From contig OX638133.1 of assembly GCA_951804985.1 (NCBI GenBank), positions 68,134,867-68,198,866 of the forward strand: a stretch of 64,000 bases of DNA, read 5' to 3'. Below the pieces are notes generated by a model. It was given only the letters and a program-made list of their open reading frames with translations. It was not told where the DNA came from and searched no databases. The position numbers and the translations under genes were made by a program. Positions within the stretch are counted from its first letter, which is position 1. Each line of letters starts with the position of its first letter. Below, in pieces: positions 37,571-49,500 of this stretch. This DNA comes from Dryomyza anilis. Taxonomy: Eukaryota > Arthropoda > Insecta > Diptera > Dryomyzidae.

Positions 37571-39430
37571 ATAAAATTTGTGGTTTTAACCTTCAGATGC
37601 ATTACCACCTGTCGATGTCATTCTCATACTAATGATATTTGCATGCTTTAGGAAGTGGCAAAATCACATATTCATCATACACTAATTAAACATCTTACAA
37701 ATAGGGAAATAGTTGTGGAATATTTGGAAAAGGTACTCCATTAGAACTCGCGGAGTAATTTTTATTGAATTAAAATAATATGAATCAAATGTATTTTTAT
37801 TTATTCTAAAATTTAAACAGTATCTTGGTTATACATCGCCATCGCGTTTATAAATCCTTGTTGTGGTCAAATCGAGCGTAAGGAAAAAGATCGCCATTTT
37901 TTTTATAGAAGTCAAATGTTAAAATAATTCAAGATTTTTGTTGGAAATGTCCAAGAAATCAGGATGTTTCCTATCAGTCAACTGTAAATATCTCAATTAT
38001 CATTGCTGTTGTTGCAAACATCTCGTAAATATCTGCATATATGTCATATTTATAAAATATTAATAGTTTTGCTGCAACTTTATTGAAACTTATGAGATGT
38101 TTGAATATTTGCTACAAGGCGTAAATTTAAAAGGATATTTGCAGCAAGACTTTCATAAACATCTTGTTTTCTTAGTGTAGGTAGCCTGCTGGACTTGCAT
38201 TCTTCATATTCAAAAAAAAAGAGTTCCATTAGTTTTAATTTGGATATATTGCGTAATTTACCTTTTAAATCATGGTATTTCAGTGTAAATACTTCGGATA
38301 CGGACCATCAAAAACTCAGTTTCGAAAAAATGTGGACTTGACCCTTTTTTGCACCAAACCCTTCAATTTATGAAACATATTTTTTGTGGTGTTATTGAGA
38401 TGCTATTTGAGGGTAAAAGGAGCCTTTGTTTTCATAAAATTCCTTCTTAGTACAAAAAGTTCAAAATATTTTTTGTGTGTGGATTCTCCTGGCAGTTTTA
38501 CCGGCTTTTTCAATGTAAATTAGTACAATATATTTTGTTTTTTTTTTGTTGTTTTTTTTTGACAGGGATGTCAATCCCGGACAATTTTTCAATACCGACA
38601 TTTCCCGAAATCCGAATCTGGGATAATAATGAACAATGTCATAATTTCATTCAAAAAAAAGTTTGAACTTTTACATACGTTTTAATAGGAATCATGATAG
38701 GCCTATAAAGGAACCCTTTTGATTTAAAATATGTCATAAATAATTTATTTGGAATAAAAATCTTTGTTATTTTGATTATTTTAATTTTCCACATTCAAAT
38801 TACAATCCAATTACCTGATTCTGAACCAAACTTGAATCTGGGTGTTTATGCAGTTATTTTCAAACACATTTGCTTTGAGATTGGGTAAGATATCCAAAAT
38901 ACAAAATCAGCTATACATAAAAAAATCAAAAACTTCACTGCAAAATATATTTTATAAGAAATATATTTTATTATTTCATGTTAACAGAATTTTTGTTCAT
39001 TTGTTCTACAACATGTGTGCAAAAACTATTACTTGTTGTAACACAGCCCAATTGGATAAAAAATCCGATAACTGTGTGATACATAAGTGTCTACCAGAGA
39101 TAACGTTCTGATTATCACAATTGGCCACAAATGCTTAGAATGACGTTAACAACTACAGTTAACGATTGGCAATAATGCAACTTTTGATTTTTGTGTCAGT
39201 TACACAATTCAAACTAATTGACAAGTGAGTTACCACTAAGCAAATCGAACTTGTTTACTACGTCTAATCAATCAAATTCAGCTATGATAACGAAAGGTTT
39301 TGCACATAGTGCTTATCACTTATCACCCAGATATGACTATATTATTATGTTCGGTTCGATAATTGATTTTAAAAGTGGTTAAACAATCGCCAAAACACGG
39401 ACATTCGAGTAACGAGCGAGGTAGTGCGAT
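37571..39430. other. AT-rich intergenic DNA
   Basis: An isolated right element end (TTTTCTTAGTG then TA) lies at about 38160. A CAATCCCGG/CCCG-rich spot is at about 38570. No gene seen. Confidence 0.35.
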
Positions 39431-39462
39431 TAGTTAGTTTTAAACCGACCACGGTTGTGTTC

Positions 39463-39502
39463 GGTTCAGTTTTTTCCAACAGTGTACGGTGCAAAAAATA
39501 GA
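39463..39502 (+). promoter_or_regulatory. Candidate initiator and first non-coding exon
   Basis: GTTCAGTTTTTT resembles the fly initiator (TCAGTT), and GAG|GTAGGTA 38 bp downstream is a good donor. The SLC36 coding exon at 46524 begins right after a splice acceptor, so an upstream non-coding exon must exist; this site is one candidate, 7 kb away. Purely positional inference. Confidence 0.2.
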
Positions 39503-40187
39503 GGTAGGTATAGAGAAAAAATCGGTGAACTGAATAAACTCAGTTATGTTAATACTCGATTGAAATACGTTGGAACTTAATGAATGTTAAAAAATACTTA
39601 CGTTTGATTTGTAATGATTTGAAATTGAAATGGAATTTTTTGAGTTTTTTTTTAACCTAATCTAACTTTTACTCGATCAAAGTAATTGCTTACTGATAAC
39701 GTATCGCTGTAAACTCGGCCGACATTAATTTTGAAATGCATTTAATAATTAATCATAATTGATCCTAAGGCTTAAATAATATTTGCGCAGAGGCCTGCCA
39801 AACATTAAAATAAAAACTTTTGAACCACAATAATCCAAAGTTTTTAAGGTAACAAAATATTTGCACATAATACATTATTTAAATGATATTAAAATTGTTT
39901 CAATTTGATAATAATTTTGAATTTTTTTTTTTCATTTTTACTGTTTTTAAGAGGGATTTACATAATAATCGAAAATGACACCTGTTTAAAACTGTTTTAT
40001 TTTAAATCGGATTTTTTAATTAAACTAATAACTGAAAAGAAATTGTTTTCTAAATCAGTTGTGTACAAATAATAACTGAATATGTTTGAATATAATTTAT
40101 AAGTAGTACAAAATTACCATACATGTGTTAGGAATAAAATGTAATTAAATTTTAATCGAAATTAAATTTATTTATGGACATATTTGA

Positions 40188-40242
40188 GCGGTATTACCGA
40201 GAGATAGCACGGTATGGAAAAAAAGTTTTTTATGAAAAGATA
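40188..40242 (-). mobile_element. Degraded SINE fragment
   Basis: TTACCGAGAGATAGCACGGT followed by ATGAAAAGAT aligns with the reverse strand of the SINE segment linking head and body (compare 30289-30337). Confidence 0.5.
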
Positions 40243-40714
40243 AACGAAAGTACTGAAAATTTGTTGACACTTGGAGGTAGTACAAATCACAAATATTTAT
40301 GATTTTTTTTTGAAAAAACATTTTTATGTTTTGGCCAAGGATTGAAACCGTTACTCTACTCTCAGATCATATCTCAGGTGAAGTCAAAATGTTGCTTTTC
40401 ATTGACGAAATCAATTAAATTATTCATATAACACAATATTTGCTCTAAAATTAGAACAAACATTGCTTGAATTACCTTTCAATTACATTTTCTTTCACTT
40501 GTTTCCGATATGCAGTAAACATTTATTAATTTGATTATAACCATGTATGAAAAGTTGATAAAATATTAAGAAGCACTTGACAATTGTTTTATTTTTTAAA
40601 AGCAAAAACATGGCCAAAAATTGCAATTTCCCACATTACCCCATGTTCCACTTTACCCCAGGTTTTTTGTTGAAGACGTTGAAAAATATGGAAAATAAGA
40701 AATTTTATACAAAA

Positions 40715-40860
40715 ACCGATATCCAAACCGAAATCGTAACTTGAAACCGGTGTACCGAAACCGTTTCGTTACAAAAATTTTAAACCGAAACGCGGAAAAA
40801 ACCGAAACCAAAATCGAAACCGTTATTCGTTTTGGTTTCAATCCTCGGTTTTGGCTATAA
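40715..40860. repeat. CCGAAACC-rich degenerate tandem block
   Basis: ACCGAAAC-type octamers recur about ten times with irregular spacing. The flanking GGTTTCAATCCTCGGTTTTG is an inverted match to TTGGCCAAGGATTGAAACC at 40331, so the ~520 bp between may be one decayed element. Confidence 0.45.
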
Positions 40861-41308
40861 GAACCATTTGGTTGTGCAATGAGTTGGTTGGCGCAACAAA
40901 TTTAAATTCTGTGTGTATCAATGAATACTTTAGAATACCGTTAAAAAGTACCGAATACTATTTCCTTGTTTTTGAGTTTATATGATATATATCATTAATC
41001 AATGACTGTCACTTATGTATATGGCTTTTATTTAAATGGTTACACTTTCAATTTTAAAGTATTTTGTTGTGTACAAATATTCAGAAAATTGTATTAATTT
41101 AAAACCTAGAAAATATCAACTGAAACTCCTAGACCGTTAAAAAATGAAGTACCTGAATTAGATTTTTGATTTTGTTTTAACGTTTTATTTCTGGACTATA
41201 TTTTTGGAACACTTTTATTTATAAACAAAAATAACATACAAGAACTACTTGAGAACTGAGAAGTACGGCAAAAAATGAACTTCAATTTGAAGTAAAATTG
41301 TATTTTAT

Positions 41309-41458
41309 GCCCGATTTACATTGTATCTTCTGTGAGTCTCACTGTATCTTCTAGGGTTGCATTTTTTGAAAAAACTGCTATTTTTATATGAAAATTTTAA
41401 AAAATGCAACCCTAGGAGATACAGTGAGACTCACAGAAGATACAATGTAAATCGGGCA
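41309..41458. mobile_element. 150-bp hairpin element with TTAT target duplication
   Basis: Left arm (from GCCCGATTTACATTG) and right arm are ~63-bp inverted copies with about one mismatch, around a ~25-bp loop. TTAT occurs at 41305-41308 and 41459-41462. The homologous repeat at about 29370-29420 has the empty site, TATTTTATGTTCTTG. Confidence 0.85.
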
Positions 41459-41462
41459 TTAT

Positions 41463-41992
41463 GTTCTTGCTCATCAATATGATGAAACGTATTCTTCACA
41501 TATAGTTCATCATATTGAAGAACACTTTTTCGACAGTTACCAAGCGTTCATCATATTTATGATAGCATTCATAACATTGATGGCGTTAGTCATTAATATT
41601 ATGAATGGTTCTTCAATACAATGAATCATGGTTTGAAGAACCGAAATCAATCTGATGTACTTTTTTTTCTGTGTATTATGAAATTAACATACTTGAATTT
41701 TAGAAATGAGCAGTAATAAAAATTTGCAAATTTTATATTTATTTCCGTATAACAAAAAAATCATAAATACCATTTGCAAAAATTTGAAATAATTAAAAAA
41801 TAATAATATTGCTATTTTAAGGTCATCAACTTATGTGTTTTATACTCTATAACATTTTTGTTAAATGTGGTCGTTATTTAAATTTTTATACCAACTCATT
41901 CATGCTTCATGTGATCAAATAATGTATAAAAGATAAACACTTGTAGTAATCAGTGGGTTTTATTATGACTTTTTTAATCTGCGAATTTTGTA
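41463..41992. other. AT-rich intergenic DNA with CACAGAAAA-type element end
   Basis: 41463-41680 contains CATCATATTGAAGAAC-type words and ends TTTTTTTTCTGTG plus TA (about 41678), the right end of a CACAGAAAA-family MITE whose left end was not located. Confidence 0.4.
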
Positions 41993-42347
41993 CACTGAGA
42001 AAAAAAGTCGTAGGACTCATATTTAGTAATTTTATTTGTTGTAGACTTAAAAAGAAACTGTGACTTTTGTTTTAACATAATTACGTAGTATTTAATGGTA
42101 TTTACCAATTAAAAAATGTATTCACATAGCAAAAATACCATACAATTAATAGTTTTTTAACTATTAAAATTTGTCAGTAGTATAAATTAAAATTTTATTC
42201 GCTAAATGCTATAAAACTATTTTAAAGTTAATATGTAAATATTTTCTGTTTAGTATACTTTGAAATCAATAACTGTCGTATCGCCCAAAATTAATGGGAT
42301 TTTTTTTTGGCAAATTATAATATCTTGAACTAATTTTTTTCTAAGTG
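41993..42347. mobile_element. TA-flanked MITE, 355 bp (CACTGAGAAAAAAA ends)
   Basis: Left CACTGAGAAAAAAAGTCG after TA (41991-41992). The right end reads CACTTAGAAAAAAATTAG on the opposite strand before TA (42348-42349). AT-rich and non-coding. Confidence 0.75.
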
Positions 42348-42349
42348 TA

Positions 42350-43625
42350 TGCATTTATATATAAACCATGACCCAAAAACTAGATGAAACTAGTTGTATT
42401 TTAGATGTTGTTGATAATAATTATAATACGAATCTAATATTCGTAACACACATGTGTTCTATGGTAATTAGACTCAGGCGAAATGTCAGTTTTATACATA
42501 TAGATATTTTATTCAGCACAAAAAAAATATATTGATTAAATTTGTTGACAATTAAAGAAATTTAGTTTCAATGATTAGAAATTCGATACATCAAAAGACC
42601 ACCAGTAAACAAAAACAAAATAATAATGTGGGTGATAACAGGGCCAATGGATAAATACGGCTATAAAAAATGTCGCTTGGCGTTAATTGGACTGGCATAA
42701 AGCTTCTAAACGACATTTCGCATTATATTGTAGATACTACTCCAATAAATGATCTACCGTATATAACAAAAATCTAGCCCGTACAATGCAGTGTAGGAGG
42801 ATAATAAAAGTCATAAAGTTAATAAGGGTTTGATATGACTTATGAGCGATAAGCAATTAGAAACAGTATCACCTAGAGCTCAATGACTTAAAAATCCAAA
42901 TTAGCCATTTATATGGAACTACAATTGCAATTTATTTATTGGGAAGAAAGGAAGGAAGAGGGTTCTAAAATTCTTGCAACTCAACCATGTGACTTAAAAG
43001 ATTTTTAAAGCATTGATATCAGAATTATATTACTGTAGTGGTTTTGGCCATTTATTAATTGATTCGGTTGGTTGTAAAAAATTGATATCGCATTTAATAA
43101 TATTTCACTTACACTTGATAAGATTTGTTTCAATGGCATTTTTTATAATGTATTCCACTTATCGGATTGCCGCGTGCCACTTACCTACATAGAATTTGGC
43201 GTCTATTAATTAACATTATACTTCTGAAATTCATGGTAAATTATTTGTTAAATAGCAGAAAAGAACGTTCACATGACACTAGTCAAAATTGTGTTTGGGG
43301 TCTTGATGGGGATCTGATACTTTCCGTTTGTCATAAGACGATCAGAAATTTACCCTATTGTAATGTTTACTCTAAGAGATGGTCAGATCATGTTTGGCAT
43401 GTTACTCACCGGGTTACAAAGTTAATTAAAATGATCAGATCACGACTCTAATATAATTTCCACTACGCAACTCAAACAGTTACATGAACAACATTAATCG
43501 TATCGATGTTTATAAGAAAAATACTGATATTTCGAGATTGATTTGAAAAAAAGAATATTTAATCTCGTATCTTATCCTTAAGTATGAGTGTATGAGCCAT
43601 TTTAAAAATTAGAAGCGATAAATCT
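42350..43625. other. AT-rich intergenic DNA, nothing recognised
   Basis: A 94-aa ORF at 43167-43451 has no recognisable family. No repeat boundaries seen. Confidence 0.35.
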
Positions 43626-43794
43626 GTAGCATCGGTAGCTCAGTGTTTAGTGCGTTGGACTGCGAGACGAACGGTCCCATGTTCAAGCCTGGACTGGGAC
43701 TAACAACATCTTTTCATAGGAAACAATTTTCTATACCGCGCTACCACTCGGCAGTAAATGGCATACATTGCCTATGAAAGGCTCTCACCCGCCG
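43626..43794 (+). mobile_element. tRNA-derived SINE, copy 3, 5' part (split)
   Basis: Head with A and B boxes (CGGTAGCTCAGTG; GTTCAAGCC) and body as far as CTCTCACCCGCCG. The body then stops and resumes at 45585. This copy also lacks the ~17-bp CCTACGAGAGTAAAACC segment of copies 1 and 4. Confidence 0.85.
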
Positions 43795-45584
43795 CACAGT
43801 TGGTCAAAAGGCACTTTTGCGTCTCATAAATCTGTAACTTTTGTTGTACAAGAGATAAATGGACAAAATTTCGGATACAATTAGTTAATAGATGTTTCTT
43901 GCTGGGGAGTAGCACTTTTTACTAACAAAAGTAAAAATGGGTGGAATCGGATAAGGGCGTGGCACTATTATATATGTACATAAGTTATACAAATAATGTT
44001 CGCACTTATTAGCCTATAACTTTTGAAGTTTAAGAGATAAAAATGTGGCAGTTTCATATGTGAAAGTTTAATGTATAATCCTGGCATTGTTAACAGAGAT
44101 AAATGAATGAATTTTTGGATTCATATAGTTATTAGTTATACACATATTTCTGTGAAAAATGGAGAATATATGAAAAAGGGTAGTGGAAGTTTTCTTATAT
44201 GAAAATTGAAAAAGGTGTTTTTAGCACTTATTTATCTGTAACTTTTTTCTTTTAAGAGATAAATAGTTAATATTTTGGATTTTATTAGTTTATGATTTAT
44301 ACTGCACCTTACACTACTCCAAAAATAGGAGGAATTAGAATTCAGGAAGTGACACATTTCATATATTAAATTACATTTTTTTTTTTTTGAAAATGTAAAT
44401 TTTTGCCACATATTTAACTGTAACTTTTGTATTTCGTTAGATAAATAAGTGAATTTTTGTATGTATTTAGAAATTGATAGTATCTTACAATGTTCCAAAA
44501 ATGGAAAGAATCTGATGAGTAAAATTTTTCATATATCAAGTTCAGTGCATAATCCTAGAACAACAACTTTAGTAAAATCGCAATTTCTTGTATTACGACC
44601 ATTGAGGAAAAACGTAATAAAACGTAAACGGAATAACCAATTTTGATATCAAATTGTTTGTATTAATATTTATATAGTATAAATATTGGAATGAAGGGTA
44701 TTAATCGCATATTTTCATGGTTTAAATATTGTTTTATTAAAATTGCTATAAATTCTGAACGGCTCGATCAACATTTATAAAATATGCATTGAAATGTTTG
44801 TCAGGACGTAAGAAGTATCACAAGCCATATTTAATTAACTCTTTGGCGTTAGAAATTAGATTTTTTTGACTCGTCTTACATTTTGGGTTCTGACATATTT
44901 TGCATATATTCGAACTTTCTGCATCCATTTTTATGAATAACTGTATATACAAATTTAATCATATTTCTTTCGGCGAAGAACAGCACGATAGTTAAAAGTT
45001 TAACCAAAGTATAAGTTCTAGAATTCAAAATATGCACCAACTCTTTCATTTTTAACAGTGTACATAAGCATATAATATTCAGCTTAAAAGCTGAATATTA
45101 TACCTTTCCATTTTGGGTTCTGACATATTTTGCATATATTCGAACTTTCTGCATCCATTTTTATGAATAACTGTATATACAAATTCAATCATATTTCTTT
45201 CGGCGAAGAACAGCACGATAGTTAAAAGTTTAACCAAAGTATAAGTTCTAGAATTCAAAATATGCACCAACTCTTTCATTTTTAACAGTGTACATAAGCA
45301 TATAATATTCAGCTTAAAAGCTGAATATTATACCTTTCCAAAATTGTATCACATAATGTACTTTTGGTTCGAAACATTTCGAAAAAAACACTTAACATTG
45401 CTCAAAAACCTTCAGAAAAAAATATTTTGTTTTCATGTTTGAGCATGTGTTACGTATATTTAAAATAAATATAATGCACAAAATGTTTTTTGTGTTATGA
45501 AAATTCAATAATGTATTTTTCTAAACCCGTTTATTTCATTCATTTACGATGACTTTCATCTAAAGTATTTATGAGTCGTTTATG
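43795..45584. mobile_element. 1790-bp insertion splitting SINE copy 3
   Basis: CGCCG ends the left SINE part (43790-43794) and CGCCG starts the right part (45585-45589), so the insertion is bounded by a 5-bp direct repeat. The inserted DNA starts CACAGTTGGTCAAAAGG and ends GAGTCGTTTATG, with no obvious inverted ends. Inside, a diverged ~190-bp tandem repeat (AACTTTTG..AGATAAAT..TTTGGAT; about 43830, 44020, 44230, 44415) precedes an exact 230-bp duplication. No transposase is recognisable. Confidence 0.7.
44881..45340 (+). repeat. Tandem duplication, 2 x 230 bp, nearly identical
   Basis: 44881-45110 and 45111-45340 differ at about one position (AAATTTAATC against AAATTCAATC). Each unit ends with the hairpin TATAATATTCAGCTT-AA-AAGCTGAATATTATA (15-bp arms). 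Recent duplication or assembly artefact. Confidence 0.9.
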
Positions 45585-45640
45585 CGCCGTTCGGATTCGA
45601 CATTAAACTGTAGGTCCCACCATTTTGAGTAATACGCACT
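45585..45640 (+). mobile_element. tRNA-derived SINE, copy 3, 3' part
   Basis: CGCCGTTCGGATTCGACATT and GTAGGTCCCACCATTTTGAG continue the SINE body exactly where 43794 stopped. The rest of the 3' end and tail are missing. Confidence 0.8.
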
Positions 45641-46523
45641 GCTCACGAAATTTTGTATCGAGAAGGCTGATACTACTTTTAAAGTTTATTTTTTTTTCAT
45701 TTATTAATTAGACTTATAGTTTTTCTATACCCAGAAAAAAACGTATAAGTATTATTTGATGCTTTTTTCTATTTTTATGGTATAATCGAATAAATTTAAT
45801 TCTTTAATATTTTTACGGATCCTTTATTAAAACAAATATAGTACTAGTTAATTTAATACATAGTGTACATATTTTATTATATTATTTTATCAATTACAAC
45901 TTTTGAATTAATATGGTAACGAAAACTCATGAAAGGTCCAAATATTATTATATGAACAAAAAAAAACGTAGACGAGTCTATATATCAATTTTAACTCAAT
46001 CAGCACATATCGGATTTATATTGTAGGTACTATAAATTATTTGAAGGCGGTTGATTAATTTTTTTTTTTTTTTTGCTATTTGCGATGATATATAAATCAA
46101 CTAATAAACAAGAAAATACCATTGAAACCGTTAGAGATTTCATTGATAAAGCTTATTTGTGACAACCATTATTTTTGTTACAACTGATTCGCAAATTTAT
46201 TGCCTGCATAATATACCATAATAAATTATAGTCGCAGAAAATTAGGATTCTAATTTTTAATAAATCTCCAATACATTATTCGATTGATAATTATATATTT
46301 CAACTGTTAACAATGTTGTTAATGAAACTTCAAAACTTGAAGTATTTGTAATAAATACTGTTGAATTTAATAAGTCTTACAAGTGTCCACTTATATTTTA
46401 TTTAATGCTGAGAGAATACAAACTAACTGTACTTATATTTTTTATATATTTTGTTACATATTATTACTATCGTATTATGAAACATTCAATAATTTGTTAT
46501 TCAAATATAAATTTATCTCTTAG
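45641..46523. other. AT-rich DNA upstream of the SLC36 coding region
   Basis: Probably intronic, since the first coding exon starts at a splice acceptor (CTCTTAG at 46517-46523). No exon or motif recognised. Confidence 0.4.
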
Positions 46524-49500
46524 ATGACGGACTCTATTTCAACATCCAAGGAGAAATCCGGTTCAGTTGGAACATTGGCCGATTTTAATTCAAGGTAAAT
46601 ATTACCCTCCATTTAACAGTACATCACATACAAATGTTGGGGTTTATTGCAGATCGAATTTAACCGAAAAGGCCCAATTATCGGACGAATATGATCCATT
46701 CGACCATCGCGACCAGGAGACGGGCAGCTCCACCAGCGGTGCATTGGCGCATTTACTCAAGAGTTCCTTGGGCACTGGCATCCTTGCCATGCCTATGGCC
46801 TTCTACAATGCGGGTCTGGTATTCGGCATGGTGGGAACATTAGTCGTCGGTTTCATTTGCACACATTGTGTACATATCTTGGTAAGTTAAACATCACTGT
46901 TGTTGGTTGGTTGCCATGCCAACAATGATGATGAATCCATTGTTGTTCGTCTAAAAAGACACTACCCCTTAATCACCCATCAAATACGATGACTTTACAA
47001 CAGTAAGATAAGTTACTTTGTGTATTTGAAGTTAAAAGGTACTTAAAAGAAGTGTTAATGAATGGAACGCACTCAGATGTTATATTTTATTCGCACATTT
47101 TGAGCATTGTCTGCGAAGGTTTTGTTAGTGATTAAACTAGTTCAAGGTGCGATTGTACGATTTTTCATAAAACCCATGCAAATTTTTATTTTTATATTAT
47201 TAATGTTGATAGACAGAAGTAGTCGATAAGATTACTTTAAATGTTTTTAAAATTATTTACAATTCAATTGCTTTATCTAATCGAATTGTAAATCAAATGT
47301 CGATTTCATTGAAGTTAAACATAATGTACCTATAATTTATAATATCATTGAACTATCGATAAGAAATAGTCTATTCGGGTTATTAAGGAAAATCCATAAA
47401 TCGTTAATATTTCGTCGAATCGAATTGTACATAAACGGGAATCACTATTTATGATACCAACTTTGGGCGCCATAACAAATTGTACATTCCATTGAAAAAA
47501 CCGTAATCATTTGTAGGATTCATTGAAGCACCTTTACAAAACTAAGTTTTACGCGCAATATAAATACGCTAGCACATATCTTTATTAAGCCAACTATATA
47601 GATTAAAAATATAGATTAAATATACAATTCTACTAAAATAGATTAAATACGTAACTTAGTTAGTAATTAATCAGAATACAAAACCAAATGAAAAATAATT
47701 TTGCACCGTAGATGTCACTATTAATAAGGTTTAACTATTTTTTATGAATAGGTTTATGGGATATGGACAAATTAACTAATACCAAGCTTATGGAAACATT
47801 TTTTGGTGATTATATTGCGTTTAATATAACCGAAGTGATTGAATGTTTTCATGTTTTCCATTCTAGTATTATTCGATCAATTGAATCTACTACCTTAAAA
47901 TATTAATAGTTTTTAACAGTTGAAGAGTTCGGTGCTAAAAGGAGTAATTTTTTCACTTTTACTGTAAAATCAATAAAAACTGTTAAAATTTGCAAATTTT
48001 TCGGTGGACTGCGAGCCGAGAAGAATTTACTTACTATATCGTTGTCATATCGGTTCAAGTTCTAATAGATCTCGTTGCTATTTATTTTAAAAGAAAGCCA
48101 ACATTTTTTACAAGTTAATTTGTATTAATTTTTAACGAACTCTTTTAAAATTTAAGTTATATGTTTTACGGGCTCAAGGTCTAATTGAAAATACGCTTTA
48201 TTTGTATTTTAATTTTGTCCAATATTTCGTTGAGTCATCTTGAGTTACTCTGCCAAAGATGTAACATATAAATAAACTATCATATCTGTGGAAATATGAA
48301 ATAAAAGCATAAGTCTATTTTTTGAACTTTTCAGGACTGCATATTTAAGCTTTATAACTGATTTCGAAAATTATTTTAAATTTAAATATTTATATTTTTA
48401 AATGCTAATTTATGAAAAACTCAAATAAAATAAATGACTGCAAAATGTTTTTGTTAGAATTATTTTCGACAGTTTTTTTAATAAAAATAGCAAAACGATA
48501 AGAAGGATCAGTATCAAAATTTCACACAAAATTAATTCATATATCAGGATTACGTTGGTACTAATAACTCAATTTGAACAAATCCCGAGTTATGCTGTTA
48601 ATTTATATTGCCACAGATATATTGTTACATTTAACATTTACTTTTTAATAAAATTTCACTCAGTTTTGAAGTATACGACGATTAACAACTTGTCATTGCT
48701 CCATCTGAGTATTATGTGTATGCATTTCTCCGTGTCCGTTTTGTAGTTAAGTCTTTCTTCGATCGGTGTGTTAATTATATGGAGTATTTCCACAGTGTAC
48801 CTTCGGAAGTAGTCCGGCTCCTGTTGCAAAACGTTAACGTTTTCGAAGTCTGGAGAGTGTCCGTGTATTCCACAGTGAAAGCTAGATTTTTTTTGTTGTT
48901 TCCCTTGTGTATTACGATCAGATTTATGTCGTCCAATATATGTTTTTTTTTACATATATTGGACCGATCCCTTTGCATGGAATACTATATATCAAATTTG
49001 CTTTATCAAGAAATTGTAATGTCTTCAATGCCTATTGATATTTATCTTTCTTGCATGTCTGATTTAATAATCCTCTCCGATAGTCCCTTTATATAAGTCA
49101 TTGATTTGTATATCTTCGGCTCTTTATCATTCCGTGGTCTATGATTGTGTTTATAATAATTGTCTATTACATCTATCATCATTTATCATATCTATCATTT
49201 ATCATCTTCTTGTAGAATCCATTTTTGTATTATCCTGATCTATTATCCTGATCTTTTTGATGTTGTCCTTGTAAAATAATTAAAAATAAAATACAAATAA
49301 AGAGTCCTGGAGTCCACAAAACAAATAACTTATTTTTATAATCAGAAAATTTAAACTTTACAAGTAATAAAAAATTTTACTTTTTGGAATAAAGTATTGA
49401 TAGCTTTTAGCCAACATTTGTAATTAATTTTCTTAAGTTTTAAATTTCTTTTGTCTATATCTCGTAAACGAAATTGTGACATTTATAGAACAATTTTGTG

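Larger units (their letters stand above)
39511..41308. other. AT-rich intergenic DNA
   Basis: Holds the SINE fragment at 40188 and the CCGAAAC-rich block at 40715; otherwise nothing recognised. Confidence 0.35.

Noticed and set aside
43167..43451. 94-aa plus ORF
   Set aside because: No recognisable motif, no splice context, isolated in AT-rich DNA; not supportable as a gene.
45079..45279. 66-aa minus ORF in the 230-bp duplication
   Set aside because: Crosses the duplication junction and has no family resemblance.
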